Assembly (NCBI RefSeq): GCF_015712165.1
Contig: NZ_JADPZX010000001.1
Location: 3,923,001-3,987,000 of the forward strand
Direction of reading: 5' to 3'
DNA: 64,000 nucleotides
Source: Streptomyces spinoverrucosus
GTDB lineage: Bacteria > Actinomycetota > Actinomycetes > Streptomycetales > Streptomycetaceae
Numbering within the stretch: the first letter of the stretch is position 1; each line of letters opens with the position of its first letter. The notes beneath the pieces are model-generated. The model was given only the letters and a program-made list of their open reading frames with translations, ran no database searches and had not been told where the DNA came from. The translations under genes were made by a program, and so were the position numbers. This document shows, piece by piece, positions 35,297-46,602 of the stretch.

Positions 35297-37579
35297 ATGC
35301 AACTCGCCGCGATCATCGTGTCGCTGGTCCTGACCGTGGTCGGTGTCGCGCTGCTCGCACGCGCCGTCGGCCAGTTCGTCAGGCACTTCAGGCTCGGGCA
35401 GCCCGTGCCCGCCGGCAGCCGGACCGACAACCCCTACCAGCGCAGTGTGACACTGGTCAGGGAGTTCCTCGGTCACACGCGGATGAACCGCTGGGGCATC
35501 GTCGGCGTCGCCCACTGGTTCGTGGCCGTCGGCTTTCTGACGCTGCCGCCGACCCTGGCGCAGGCGTTCGGCCAGCTCTTCCAGGCCGACTGGACACTGC
35601 CGGTCATCGGCGGGTTCCTGCCGTTCGAGCTGTACATCGAGTTCATCGGTGTGATGACGATCCTGGGCATCGCCGTCCTGATGGTCATCCGCCTGCTGAG
35701 CCTGCCGTCCCGGGCAGGGCGCAAGTCCCGCTTCGCGGGCTCCAAGTCGGGCCAGGCGTACTTCGTCGAGTACGTCATCCTCACCATCGGCCTCGCGATC
35801 TACGTGCTGCGCGGCCTGGAGGGCGCGATCCACCACGTGGAGCACTACGAGGCCGCGTACTTCGCCTCGTACCCGCTGGTCCTGGCCTTCAAGGGCCTGA
35901 GCGTCACCGCGCTGCAGAACCTGGTCTACTTCACCGCGATGGTGAAGATCAGCACCTCGTTCATCTGGATGATCGTGGTCTCGCTCAACACCAACATGGG
36001 TGTCGCCTGGCACCGCTTCCTCGCCTTCCCGAACATCTGGTTCAAGCGCAACGCCACCGGTGAGACCGCCCTCGGCGCACTCCAGCCCATGACGTCCGGC
36101 GGCAAGCCGATCGACTTCACCGACCCCGGCGACGACGACGTCTTCGGCGTCTCCCAGGTCGAGCACTTCTCCTGGAAGGGCCTGCTCGACTTCTCCACCT
36201 GCACCGAGTGCGGCCGCTGCCAGTCGCAGTGCCCCGCCTGGAACACCGGCAAGCCGCTCTCCCCCAAGCTGCTGATCATGTCGCTGCGGGACCACGCCCA
36301 CGCCAAGGCGCCGTACCTGCTGGCCGGCGGCGGCAAGACGATGGAGGGCGAGGAGAAGGCCTCCGAGGAGCAGCTCGCCTCGGTGCCCGCCGACGCCCTG
36401 GCGGAGGCCGAGCGTCCGCTGATCGGCACCGTCGAGGAGAACGGCGTCATCGACCCGGACGTCCTGTGGTCCTGCACCACCTGCGGTGCCTGCGTCGAGC
36501 AGTGCCCGGTGGACATCGAGCACGTCGACCACATCGTCGACATGCGCCGCTACCAGGTCATGATCGAGAGCGCCTTCCCGTCCGAGGCGGGCACGATGCT
36601 CAAGAACCTGGAGAAGAAGGGCAACCCCTGGGGCCTGGCGAAGAAGCAGCGCCTGGAGTGGCTCAAGGAGGTCGACTTCGAGGTCCCGGTCGTCGGCAAG
36701 GACATCGAGGACCTCACCGAGGTCGAGTACCTGTACTGGGTCGGCTGCGCCGGCGCCCTGGAGGACCGCGCGAAGAAGACCACCAAGGCCTTCGCGGAGC
36801 TCCTGCACATGGCGGGCGTCAAGTTCGCGATCATGGGCGGCGACGAGAAGTGCACGGGTGACTCGGCGCGGCGCCTCGGCAACGAGCCGCTGTTCCAGGA
36901 ACTCGGCATGGAGAACGTCATGGCACTGAACATGGCGTTCGGCGAGGAGACGGACGACGAGGGCAAGGTGACGGAGGAGTCCCGCAAGCCCAAGTCGGCC
37001 AAGAAGATCGTCGCCACCTGCCCGCACTGCCTCAACACCCTCGGCAACGAGTACCCGCAGCTCGGCGGCGACTACGAGGTCATCCACCACACCCAGCTGC
37101 TCCAGCACCTGGTCGACGAGGGCAAGTTGGTCCCGGTGACGCCGGTCGAGGGCATCATCACGTACCACGACCCCTGCTACCTGGGCCGCCACAACAAGAT
37201 CTACACGCCGCCGCGCGAGATCATCGCCAGCGTCCCGGGCATCCGCAACGAGGAGATGCACCGCCACAAGGAGCGCGGCTTCTGCTGTGGCGCCGGTGGT
37301 GCGCGGATGTGGATGGAGGAGCGGATCGGCAAGCGCATCAACAACGAGCGTGTCGACGAAGCCCTGTCGTTGAACCCCGACATCGTCTCCACCGCCTGCC
37401 CGTTCTGCCTGGTGATGCTGACCGACTCGGTCAACGGGCGGAAGAACGAGGGGACGGCCAAGGAGTCCATCCAGGTCGTCGACGTGGCCCAGCTGCTGCT
37501 CGACTCCGTCAAGACGCCGGTGACGCCGGAGGGTTCGGCGGACGCGGAGAGCGAGGCGGAGCCGGAGCCGGTGAAGTGA
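35297..37579 (+). CDS. Membrane (Fe-S) oxidoreductase, EtfD / heterodisulfide-reductase-like
   Basis: 760 residues. N-terminal membrane part with five or so helices and histidines suitable for heme b (HHVEHYEAAYFASYP, WGIVGVAHWFVAVGF). Then a ferredoxin-like domain with two 4Fe-4S motifs: CTECGRCQSQCP (near residue 305) and CTTCGACVEQCP (near 396). The C-terminus has two CCG domains: CPHCLNTLGNEYPQL with CYLGRHNKIYTPP, and CCGAGGARMW. This is the layout of Rv0338c/EtfD, which takes electrons from electron-transfer flavoprotein and passes them to menaquinone during fatty-acid oxidation. That activity is inferred by family. The stop codon is doubled by a 13-bp repeat and a terminator follows at 37612. 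Confidence 0.85.
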   Translation: MQLAAIIVSLVLTVVGVALLARAVGQFVRHFRLGQPVPAGSRTDNPYQRSVTLVREFLGHTRMNRWGIVGVAHWFVAVGFLTLPPTLAQAFGQLFQADWTLPVIGGFLPFELYIEFIGVMTILGIAVLMVIRLLSLPSRAGRKSRFAGSKSGQAYFVEYVILTIGLAIYVLRGLEGAIHHVEHYEAAYFASYPLVLAFKGLSVTALQNLVYFTAMVKISTSFIWMIVVSLNTNMGVAWHRFLAFPNIWFKRNATGETALGALQPMTSGGKPIDFTDPGDDDVFGVSQVEHFSWKGLLDFSTCTECGRCQSQCPAWNTGKPLSPKLLIMSLRDHAHAKAPYLLAGGGKTMEGEEKASEEQLASVPADALAEAERPLIGTVEENGVIDPDVLWSCTTCGACVEQCPVDIEHVDHIVDMRRYQVMIESAFPSEAGTMLKNLEKKGNPWGLAKKQRLEWLKEVDFEVPVVGKDIEDLTEVEYLYWVGCAGALEDRAKKTTKAFAELLHMAGVKFAIMGGDEKCTGDSARRLGNEPLFQELGMENVMALNMAFGEETDDEGKVTEESRKPKSAKKIVATCPHCLNTLGNEYPQLGGDYEVIHHTQLLQHLVDEGKLVPVTPVEGIITYHDPCYLGRHNKIYTPPREIIASVPGIRNEEMHRHKERGFCCGAGGARMWMEERIGKRINNERVDEALSLNPDIVSTACPFCLVMLTDSVNGRKNEGTAKESIQVVDVAQLLLDSVKTPVTPEGSADAESEAEPEPVK

Positions 37580-37590
37580 GCCGGTGAAGT
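37565..37590. repeat. 13-bp tandem duplication at a stop codon
   Basis: GAGCCGGTGAAGT is repeated directly (37565-37577, 37578-37590). The first copy includes the last codons of the EtfD-like gene. Confidence 0.85.
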
Positions 37591-37611
37591 AACCGCCTGC
37601 GAGGCTTCGGG

Positions 37612-37640
37612 CGCCCCCTGTCCTTGGTGGACGGGGGGCG
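37612..37640 (+). terminator. 12-bp stem-loop followed by CGTTTT
   Basis: CGCCCCCTGTCC and GGACGGGGGGCG (one G-T pair) enclose TTGGT; CGGCGTTTT follows. Confidence 0.75.
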
Positions 37641-37748
37641 TCGGCGTTTTCCGATCACCGCCGGGGTCGAGATCGTTTTGCGGGTCCCTTGCCCCGGCGA
37701 GACGCTGGTTGAGTCAGGGGCGACTGCGTCATCCTTCGGGAGGTTCTC

Positions 37749-39143
37749 ATGCGGACTTCGACCTTGGAAGCGATGAGGACCACCCTGCGCGGGCCGGTCA
37801 CCGGGCCCCAGGACCCCGATTACGACCAGGCCCGCAAGATCTACAACGCGATGATCGACAAGCGTCCCGCCGCCATCGCCCGCTGTGTCGACGCCGGGGA
37901 CGTCATGGCCGCCATCCGCCTCGTCCGCGAGCAGGGGCTGGACCTGGCCGTGCGGGGCGGGGGGCACAGCGGCCCCGGTCTGTGTCTGGTGGACGGTGGG
38001 GTCACCGTCGACCTGTCCCCGATGCGGTGGGTGCGGGTCGACCCCGCCGCCGGGACCGCCCAGGTCGGCGGTGGCAGCCAGCTCGGCGACCTCGATCACG
38101 CCACCCACGCCTTCGGACTCGCGACGCCCTCGGGCATCATCTCGATGACCGGCGTCGGGGGCCTGACGCTGGGCGGCGGCCACGGCTACCTCACGCGCAA
38201 GTACGGCCTGACGGTGGACAACCTGCTCGCGGCGGACGTCGTGCTGGCCGACGGCAGCTTCGTCACCGCGAACGAGAACGAACACCCGGACCTGTTCTGG
38301 GCCCTGCGCGGTGGCGGCGGCAACTTCGGGGTCGTGACCTCGTTCACCTATCGCCTCCACCCGGTGGACACGGTCGGGTTCGGGGTCACGGTGTGGCCGG
38401 TCGACCGTACCCGCGAGGTGCTGACGTGGTACCGGGACTTCCTTCCGCGGGCGCCGGAGGAGGTCTACGGCTTCTTCACCCTGTTCACCATCCCGCCGGG
38501 CCCGCCGTTCCCGGAGGAGATCCACGGCCGGAAGGTGTGCGGCGTCGTGTGGTGTCACACCGGTGACCTAGACGGCTTCGAGCGGGACTTCGAGGCCGTG
38601 CGGGAGCCGGGCCCGCCCGTCTTCCACTTCACGTCACCGATGCCGTATCCGATGGTGCAGGGCGCCTTCGACGAACTGATCCCCACCGGGTACCAGTGGT
38701 ACTGGCGCGGCGACTTCTTCGACAGCATCCCGGACGCCGCCGTCGACGTGCATCTCAAGTACGGCGAGAACCTGCCGACCCCGCTGTCGCTGATGCACCT
38801 GTATCCGGTGGACGCCGCCGCCCACCGGGTGGCTCCCGAGGACACCGCCTGGGGGTACCGGGACGCCGTCTGGTCCGGCGTCTTCGCCGGGGTCGACCCC
38901 GATCCCGCGCAGGCCGGGACCATCAGGCGGTGGTGTGTCGACTACCACGAGGAGATGCACCCGTACTCCATGGGCGGCTCCTATGTGAACTTCCTCGGCC
39001 AGGACGAGGCCCCGGGGCGGGTCCGGGCCACGTACCGCGACCACTACGACCGTCTCGCGCAGGTCAAGCGGACCTACGACCCGGACAACGTCTTCCACGC
39101 CAACCAGAACATCAGGCCGGCCTCGCGGGAGGGGGGCGGGTGA
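37749..39143 (+). CDS. FAD-linked oxidoreductase, BBE/GlcD type
   Basis: 464 residues. VAO-family flavoprotein: AVRGGGHSGPGL carries the histidine to which FAD is often attached covalently (RGGGHS). VRVDPAAGTAQVGGGSQLGD and GLATPSGIISMTGVGGLTLG bind the cofactor, and LFWALRGGGGNFGVVTSF is typical. The C-terminal BBE segment YVNFLGQDEAPGRV and RTYDPDNVFHANQNI matches berberine-bridge-type oxidases, which act on sugars or on natural-product intermediates. No signal peptide. The substrate is unknown. Its last 32 bases overlap the convergent phosphatase gene. Confidence 0.88.
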   Translation: MRTSTLEAMRTTLRGPVTGPQDPDYDQARKIYNAMIDKRPAAIARCVDAGDVMAAIRLVREQGLDLAVRGGGHSGPGLCLVDGGVTVDLSPMRWVRVDPAAGTAQVGGGSQLGDLDHATHAFGLATPSGIISMTGVGGLTLGGGHGYLTRKYGLTVDNLLAADVVLADGSFVTANENEHPDLFWALRGGGGNFGVVTSFTYRLHPVDTVGFGVTVWPVDRTREVLTWYRDFLPRAPEEVYGFFTLFTIPPGPPFPEEIHGRKVCGVVWCHTGDLDGFERDFEAVREPGPPVFHFTSPMPYPMVQGAFDELIPTGYQWYWRGDFFDSIPDAAVDVHLKYGENLPTPLSLMHLYPVDAAAHRVAPEDTAWGYRDAVWSGVFAGVDPDPAQAGTIRRWCVDYHEEMHPYSMGGSYVNFLGQDEAPGRVRATYRDHYDRLAQVKRTYDPDNVFHANQNIRPASREGGG

Positions 39144-41301
39144 GCTGTCGCGGCCGGACCAGGAGCAGGGCGACGTCATCGCTGCGATGCGCGCACTCCT
39201 GGGCGTCATGGACGAGGGTGTCGGCGAGGGCTTCCACCGTCGGATCGCCGGCCCGGGCGAGCCGGTCGGCGAAGGCGTCGGTGACCTCGTCGAGATCGAC
39301 GCCGGGGACTTCGACCAGGCCGTCGGTGTACAGCACGAGCACGGAGCCCGGCGGCAGGGCGATCTCGGTGGCCGGGTAGGTGGCGGTCGCGTCGATGCCC
39401 AGCAGGAGGCCGGCCGACAGGCGCAGGACCTCGGTACGTCCGTCGGGGTGGCGCAGGACGGGCGGCGGGTGACCGGCGGTGGCCAGGCACGCGCGGTGGC
39501 GGGCGAGGTCGAGATGGGCGTAGAGGCAGCTGGTGAACAGGCCGGGGTCCAGGTCGGTGAGCAGGCGGTTGGTACGCGCGAGGACCTCGCCGGGGCTTGA
39601 GCCGGCCGTGGCGTGGACCGCGGTGCGGACCTGGCCCATCAGAGCGGCGGCCTGGACGTTGTGGCCCTGAACGTCGCCGATGGCCGCGGCGGCGGTCGTG
39701 TCGTCGAGGCGGATGAGGTCGTAGAAGTCGCCGCCGATGCCCATGCCGTGGGCGGCGGGGAGGTAGCGGGCGGCGACGTCGAGCCCGGGCACGCGCGGCA
39801 GGGCGTGGGGCAGCAGGGCGGCCTGCAGGCTGTGGGCGAGCCGGCGCTTGGCGTCGTAGAGGCGCGCGCGGTCCAGGGCCTGCGCGATCAGCCCGGCGAG
39901 GGAGGTGAGGACGGCCCGCTCCTCGGGGACGAAGGGGTGGGGCCGGTCGTAGGCGAGGACCAGTGAGCCCACCGGGCGCCCGGAGGTGATCAGGGGCAGG
40001 AAGGCCCAGGCGGCCATGTCGTCCTGGAGGACCGCCGGCGGATAGGCGCGTTTCAGGTCGGAGAAGGTGCTGAAGAAGCTGGGGACGCCGGTGGTCAGGC
40101 AGCGCACGGCGGGGGTGTCGGAGGTCAGGGGCGCGGCGTCGAAACGGCTCATCAGTTCGGCGGTGTAGCCGCGGTAGCCGATGATCCGCAGCCTGCCCTC
40201 TTCCGCGGTCATCAGGGCGAGGGCCCGGGCTTTGGTGGCGGGCAGCACCAGGTCGGCGACCCGGTCGACCACGTCCTGCACTCCCGCGGCCTGCGTGAGG
40301 GTCGCCGCCAGATGCATCAGGTGGTACAGCGCGGCGGTCCGGCCCGTGGCGGAGGAAGGCAGGGCGTGGAGCGCGGGCGGACGGTCCGGGGCTCGCGCCG
40401 CCGAGGCGGGGGTGATGCGCACGCTGATGCCCGAAGCGTCCGGGTAGAGGCGGAAGGACAGCCAACGGTCCGGTGGGCGCAGGGCGGTGAAGGCCGTCGG
40501 CCGGCGGCTGAGCACCGCGGCCCGGTAGCGGTCCTGGGCGACGGGGTCGTTCAGCCACGGCAGTGCCTCCCACGGCCGGGCCCCCAGCAGATCGGGCAGG
40601 CAGGCGCCGAGGAGGTCGAGGGCGGTGGTGGTGACGAAGGCGATCCGGCCGTCCATGTCCAGTGCGCAGGACCCACCGGGAAGGCGCTCGGCGAAGGCCA
40701 CCGCGGACTGGGCCTCGGGCGGCCCGGACGTGCCGGTTCCCGGCCCGGGCACGAGGCGCGGTTCGGTGCCGTGCACCACGGAGTGGCCACTGTCGGCGGC
40801 CGCCCGCAGCAGCAGGCCCAGGCGGTCGCAGAGGTCGCCGATCGCATCGCGTTCCCGCGGACACAGCTGTGCGGAGTGCGAGCCGGGCCACTGGAGCACA
40901 AGTCCGCCCCACTCGGCGTCGTCAGTGGTGATCGGGGCGGCGGCCAGCGCGAAGGGATACGGCAACACCATGGCCAGCTGGGGGTAACGACGCGCCAGCT
41001 CCTCCTGACCGCCGACCCACACCAGGCGCTGTCCCCGGACGGCGTCGGCCACCGGGGTCGGAGCGCCGAGAGCGGCCCGCTCCCAGGGCGCGGAGATCTC
41101 CCGGGGGACTCCGCTCACCACCGCCATCCGCAGCACCTGCTCGCCCGGTTCCGGCAGATACACGGCGCCCACGCAGGCACCGGTGTCCCGCATGCCCTGC
41201 ACCAGGGCGGCCGCCAGCAGGTCCGAACCGAAGCCCGTCCCGGCCGCGGCGCGGGCGACGTCACGCACACCCTCACCCCCTGCCGGTCCACGGGCACGCA
41301 C
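39112..41301 (-). CDS. GAF/PAS-containing PP2C (SpoIIE-type) phosphatase
   Basis: 729 residues (GTG at 41301; a GTG at 41268 with AGGGGG upstream is equally plausible). A first GAF-like sensor (about 20-180), a PAS-like segment (about 205-310, ALDMDGRIAFVTTTALDLLG), a second GAF (about 325-480, AAWAFLPLITSGRPVGSLVL), then the PP2C/SpoIIE catalytic domain with GMGIGGDFYDLIRLDD and AAAIGDVQGHNVQAAALMGQ, which hold the metal-binding aspartates, and SDDVALLLV at the end. Such proteins dephosphorylate anti-sigma-antagonist proteins and so tune alternative sigma factors in streptomycetes. No antagonist or anti-sigma kinase gene is next to it. Convergent overlap with the oxidase gene. Confidence 0.87.
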   Translation of the reverse strand: MRARGPAGGEGVRDVARAAAGTGFGSDLLAAALVQGMRDTGACVGAVYLPEPGEQVLRMAVVSGVPREISAPWERAALGAPTPVADAVRGQRLVWVGGQEELARRYPQLAMVLPYPFALAAAPITTDDAEWGGLVLQWPGSHSAQLCPRERDAIGDLCDRLGLLLRAAADSGHSVVHGTEPRLVPGPGTGTSGPPEAQSAVAFAERLPGGSCALDMDGRIAFVTTTALDLLGACLPDLLGARPWEALPWLNDPVAQDRYRAAVLSRRPTAFTALRPPDRWLSFRLYPDASGISVRITPASAARAPDRPPALHALPSSATGRTAALYHLMHLAATLTQAAGVQDVVDRVADLVLPATKARALALMTAEEGRLRIIGYRGYTAELMSRFDAAPLTSDTPAVRCLTTGVPSFFSTFSDLKRAYPPAVLQDDMAAWAFLPLITSGRPVGSLVLAYDRPHPFVPEERAVLTSLAGLIAQALDRARLYDAKRRLAHSLQAALLPHALPRVPGLDVAARYLPAAHGMGIGGDFYDLIRLDDTTAAAAIGDVQGHNVQAAALMGQVRTAVHATAGSSPGEVLARTNRLLTDLDPGLFTSCLYAHLDLARHRACLATAGHPPPVLRHPDGRTEVLRLSAGLLLGIDATATYPATEIALPPGSVLVLYTDGLVEVPGVDLDEVTDAFADRLARAGDPTVEALADTLVHDAQECAHRSDDVALLLVRPRQLTRPPPARPA

Positions 41302-41410
41302 CCGGGCGCCCTGCGTAAGTCCCAGGCACCCTTAAACGGACGATACGCCCGCATTGAGGGGGTGGCATTCCACAGCCGTGTCGCATGCCGCGCGGGCTAG
41401 GATCCGGGCC

Positions 41411-42355
41411 ATGGCCCTCACCGCGCAGGACGTGGACCGGTTCGAAGCCTCCAGGCCCCGTCTGGAGGCCATCGCCTACCGCCTCCTCGGCTCGACGAGC
41501 GAGGCCGAGGACGCCGTGCAGGAGACGTTCCTGCGCTGGCAGGCCGCCGACGTCGACCGCATCGAGGTGCCCGAGGCCTGGCTGACGAAGGTTCTCACCA
41601 ACCTGTGCCTCAACCAGCTCACCTCGGCCCGCGCCCGGCGCGAGACCTATGTGGGCCAGTGGCTCCCCGAGCCGCTGCTCGCCGGGGACCCGATGCTCGG
41701 CCCGGCCGACACCGCCGAGCAGCGCGAGTCGGTCTCGTACGCGGTCCTCGCCGTACTGGAGCGGCTGTCCCCGGGCGAGCGGGCGGTGTACGTGCTGCGG
41801 GAGGCCTTCGCCTACCCGCACCGGGAGATCGCCGAGATCCTCGACCTCACCGAGGCCGCCAGCCAGCAGATCTTCCACCGCGCCAAGAAGCGCGTCGCGG
41901 CCGGCAAGGCCCGCACCGAGATCGACGAGGCCGCCGCCCGGCGGGTCGTCGAGGAGTTCCTCGCGGCCGCCACCAGTGGCCGGACCGAGCCGCTCGTACG
42001 GCTGCTCACCCAGGACGCCGTCGCGATCGGCGACGGCGGCGGGAAGGTCCCGGCCCGCGCCAAGGCGTTCGAGGGCGCCCTCGCGGTCGCGAAGTTCATG
42101 CGGGGCCTGTTCAAGCCCGGCAAGGCCAAGCGCGACCTGATCGGCGGCTCCGCCGAGATCTACGCCACGACCGCCAACGGCGACCCCGCCGTCGTGGCGG
42201 TCGTCGACGGCCGGGTCGTCGGCGTCATGTGCCTGGAGGTCACCGCCGGGGGCATCGCCGCGTTCCGCAGCCAGGCCAACCCCGACAAGCTCGAACGCGC
42301 GACCCGGCGGTGGGCGGCCGCCGACCACGGAGAACCCCTGCTCATCGCCTTCTGA
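41411..42355 (+). CDS. ECF41-group sigma factor (SigJ-like)
   Basis: 314 residues from ATG at 41411. Sigma region 2 (FEASRPRLEAIAYRLLGSTS, EAEDAVQETFLRWQ) and region 4 (LSPGERAVYVLREAFAYPHR, EIAEILDLTEAASQQIFHRA) are followed by a SnoaL-like C-terminal extension. The three hallmark motifs of ECF41 are all present: WLPEP at 84-88 in the linker, DGGGK at 208-212 and NPDKL at 290-294. In this group the C-terminal domain controls the sigma activity in place of an anti-sigma factor. The next gene, a FAD oxidoreductase, fits the usual ECF41 target type (oxidoreductase, carboxymuconolactone decarboxylase or epimerase). Confidence 0.92.
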   Translation: MALTAQDVDRFEASRPRLEAIAYRLLGSTSEAEDAVQETFLRWQAADVDRIEVPEAWLTKVLTNLCLNQLTSARARRETYVGQWLPEPLLAGDPMLGPADTAEQRESVSYAVLAVLERLSPGERAVYVLREAFAYPHREIAEILDLTEAASQQIFHRAKKRVAAGKARTEIDEAAARRVVEEFLAAATSGRTEPLVRLLTQDAVAIGDGGGKVPARAKAFEGALAVAKFMRGLFKPGKAKRDLIGGSAEIYATTANGDPAVVAVVDGRVVGVMCLEVTAGGIAAFRSQANPDKLERATRRWAAADHGEPLLIAF

Positions 42356-42361
42356 TCATGA

Positions 42362-42377
42362 TGTGAGCTGCTTCACA
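42362..42377. promoter_or_regulatory. Palindrome TGTGA-N6-TCACA
   Basis: A perfect five-base-arm inverted repeat of CRP-like form, seven bases past the sigma gene stop and upstream of the oxidoreductase gene. It could be an operator or a short hairpin. Confidence 0.4.
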
Positions 42378-42386
42378 CCGCACACC

Positions 42387-42414
42387 TGTCAGGAATCGGC
42401 GGGGCGCCCGGTTC
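42387..42414 (+). promoter_or_regulatory. Possible ECF41 target promoter before the oxidoreductase
   Basis: TGTCAGG at 42387 and GGTTC at 42410 are spaced like a -35/-10 pair and lie 44 bases before the oxidoreductase start. The -35 is close to the TGTCACA reported for ECF41 groups; the -10 is a poor match. Confidence 0.25.
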
Positions 42415-42457
42415 AAGGGGCGAACCCGCAAGCCCCGCTCAGGACAGGAGTACGGAC

Positions 42458-43645
42458 ATGCAGCACCGCATCGTCGTCCTCGGAGCCGGATACACCGGAG
42501 CCGCCGCCGCCGGACGCCTCGCCAGGCGGCTGCGCCGCGAAGACGCCGCCATCACCCTTGTGAACGCCGAGCCCGACTTCGTCGAGCGCGTCCGGATGCA
42601 CCAGCTCGCGACCGGCCAGGACCTCAGGCCCAGGCCCTTGCACGAGATGTTCGCGGGCAGCGGCGTCGAGCTGAGGCTCGCGGAGGTCACCGGCGTCGAC
42701 GTCGACCGCGGCACCGTGGGCGTCGTCGACGCGAACGGCACCGAGGAGCGGGTGGCGTACGACACCCTCGTCTACGCCCTCGGCAGCGGCTGGAACGACC
42801 AGGGCGTCCCCGGCACCGCCGAGCACGCCCACGAGATCGCCAGTCGCCCCGGCGCGCTGCGGCTGCGCGAGCGCCTGGCCGGCCTGGACGCGGGACGGCC
42901 CGTGGTCGTGGTCGGCGGCGGCCTCACCGGCCTGGAGGCCGTGACCGAGATCGCCGAGGCCCGCCCGGACCTCGACGTCACCCTCGCGGCCCGCGCCGGA
43001 CTCGGCGACTGGCTCTCCCCCAAGGGCCGCCGCCATCTCCGGCAGGTCCTCGGCAGGCTCGGCGTCACCGTGCACGAGCACACCGCCGTCACCGCGGTCG
43101 AGGCCGACCGTGTCACCACCGCCGACGGCAGGACGATCCCCGCCGCGGTCACCGTGTGGACCACCGGCTTCGCCGTCCACCCGATCGCGAGGGCCACCAC
43201 CCTGGAGGTCACCGACACCGGCCAGATCGTGGTCGACGGGACGATGCGCTCGCTCTCCCACCCGGACGTGTACGCCGTCGGCGACGCGGCCATGGTGAGG
43301 GGCCCCGGCGACAAGCCGCTGCGGATGTCGTGCGCCTCGGGCACCCCCACCGCGTGGCAGGCCGCCGACGCCATCGCGGCGCGCCTGACCGGCGGCAAAC
43401 TCCCGAACGTGCCGCTGCGCTACTTCAACCAGTGCATCTCGCTGGGCCGCAGGGAAGGCCTGATCCAGTACGTCACCGCCGACGACCGCGCTGTCGACGC
43501 GGCCCTGACCGGCCGACTCGCCGCCGTCTACAAGGAACTGATCTGCAAGGGCGCGGCCTGGGGCGTCGCCAACCCGACCCTCGGGCTGCCGACCCGACGC
43601 CGCCGCGTGCTGCGCGAGCCGGCGCGGGCGGGGGCGACGGCCTGA
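42458..43645 (+). CDS. NAD(P)/FAD-dependent oxidoreductase, NDH-2-like
   Basis: 395 residues. Two Rossmann folds: IVVLGAGYTGAAAAGRLARR at residues 4-23 for FAD and RPVVVVGGGLTGLEAVTEIA for NAD(P)H. The C-terminal FAD motif is HPDVYAVGDAAMV. No CxxxxC active-site disulfide and no clear C-terminal membrane helix, so it is a type II NADH-dehydrogenase-like or related flavoprotein rather than a disulfide reductase. Electron acceptor unknown. Probably controlled by the ECF41 sigma factor encoded just upstream. Confidence 0.85.
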   Translation: MQHRIVVLGAGYTGAAAAGRLARRLRREDAAITLVNAEPDFVERVRMHQLATGQDLRPRPLHEMFAGSGVELRLAEVTGVDVDRGTVGVVDANGTEERVAYDTLVYALGSGWNDQGVPGTAEHAHEIASRPGALRLRERLAGLDAGRPVVVVGGGLTGLEAVTEIAEARPDLDVTLAARAGLGDWLSPKGRRHLRQVLGRLGVTVHEHTAVTAVEADRVTTADGRTIPAAVTVWTTGFAVHPIARATTLEVTDTGQIVVDGTMRSLSHPDVYAVGDAAMVRGPGDKPLRMSCASGTPTAWQAADAIAARLTGGKLPNVPLRYFNQCISLGRREGLIQYVTADDRAVDAALTGRLAAVYKELICKGAAWGVANPTLGLPTRRRRVLREPARAGATA

Positions 43646-43795
43646 GCCGAGGCGCGTTGACAAGATCCCTCACCCCCTCTGGGTGTCGCCGCGAACGTGC
43701 TGGAACCGACGGAGGGCACGCTGAGGGTGTTCGACGCGGCCCCGGGCTCGGCGGAGGCCGGTCGTCGTACGGCATGAACTCATGGGCACGGCCGT

Positions 43796-45537
<1,742 letters not shown>

Positions 45538-45541
<4 letters not shown>

Positions 45542-46602
45542 ATCCGCCACCACTCCCGGGCCGACTGTGCGGCGACCTTGCCCGACGCGTCGTACACGGT
45601 GACGATCCGCTCGTCCCCGCCCCCGAAGAGGAGCGTCCGCACGTCCTCCTTGGGCAGCGGCGCGCTCGCGTACCAGAGGCCCCAGCCCGGGCTGCCCGCC
45701 AGGACGAGGACCCTCGCGGTGACCCTGCCGTCGCCGGTTCCGACCTCGACGCGGCACGGATCGCCGCGCAGGCCGCGGAAGAGGCCGGACAGGAAGAACC
45801 CGCCCTCCACGGTGTCCGCCCGCACGGAGACGCCCGGTTCGTCGAGCGGGAGGTGGCTGTCGTCCCTCGGGACGGCCACGGGCACCGACCAGTGCCCTCC
45901 GTCGGCCGTGAGCCACACCCGCACTCCCGGCCCGGCGGTCACCCGCTCGCCCGGAGCGACGACCCGGATCGGGCTCGTCGTCGAACAGGCGCCGCCCTCC
46001 GCCCCGGCCCCCGACGTCCCGTCCCGCTCCCCGCCGCCCCCGAGTTGGTCGGCGGCGAGCAGGGCGACAGGCGTGAGCAGCGCCGCGCAGACGGCCGAGG
46101 CCACGGCGACACGGCGCCGCCGCCGTACGCCGCCCCGGGCCTGGAGGTCGGCCAGTGGCACCTCGGACGGGGTGAGGTCCTCGACGGTACGGGCGTACGC
46201 CTCGCGCAGTCGCCCGGTGTCGGCGCCGGACGCCCGCAGTGCGTGCCGGGCGTGGGCACGTACCGCGCCCACCGAACAGCCCAGCAACTGGGCGATCTCC
46301 GCGTCCGCCAACCCCTCCCAGACCCGCAGCACCAGCACGGTCCGCCGCCGCGCGGCCCGCCGTCCACGCGGCCGGCGCAAGTGGACCCGCACCAGACAGC
46401 GCCGCACGTGGAAATCCACGTCGTTGCGCGGAACGCGGCGCCACCGCGCGCACATCCGCACCAGCGTTCTCCGCACCAGTTCCTCCGCCGCCCCGGGGTC
46501 GTCGGTGAGCAGCCGCGCGGTCACGACCAGCCGGGACCAGTGCGTCCGGGCGTAGGTGGCGAAGTCGTGGCCGGCGGGGGGCGGTTCGTGGGTGGGGGGC
46601 AC
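45538..46602 (-). CDS. Sigma-like domain fused to membrane segment and extracytoplasmic domain
   Basis: 354 residues from the GTG at 46602, with AAGGAC upstream. Residues 10-150 look like a worn ECF sigma: FATYARTHWSRLVVTARLLT and AAEELVRRTLVRMCARWRRV for region 2, and RVWEGLADAEIAQLLGCSVG then AVRAHARHALRA for region 4. A basic stretch (RGGVRRRRRV) and one hydrophobic helix (AVASAVCAALLTPVALLAAD, about 167-188) follow. The C-terminal 160 residues lie outside, starting GACSTTSPIRVVAPGERV, and are probably beta-rich. A sigma-like head tied to an outer sensor domain is unusual and suggests membrane-tethered regulation. The coupled downstream gene encodes the degenerate penicillin-binding protein. 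Confidence 0.7.

Noticed and set aside
43670..43770. Plus-strand sequence that reads GVAANVLEPTEGTLRVFDAA and ends at TGA near 43776
   Set aside because: It looks like the end of a lost gene but is too short and unmatched to name.
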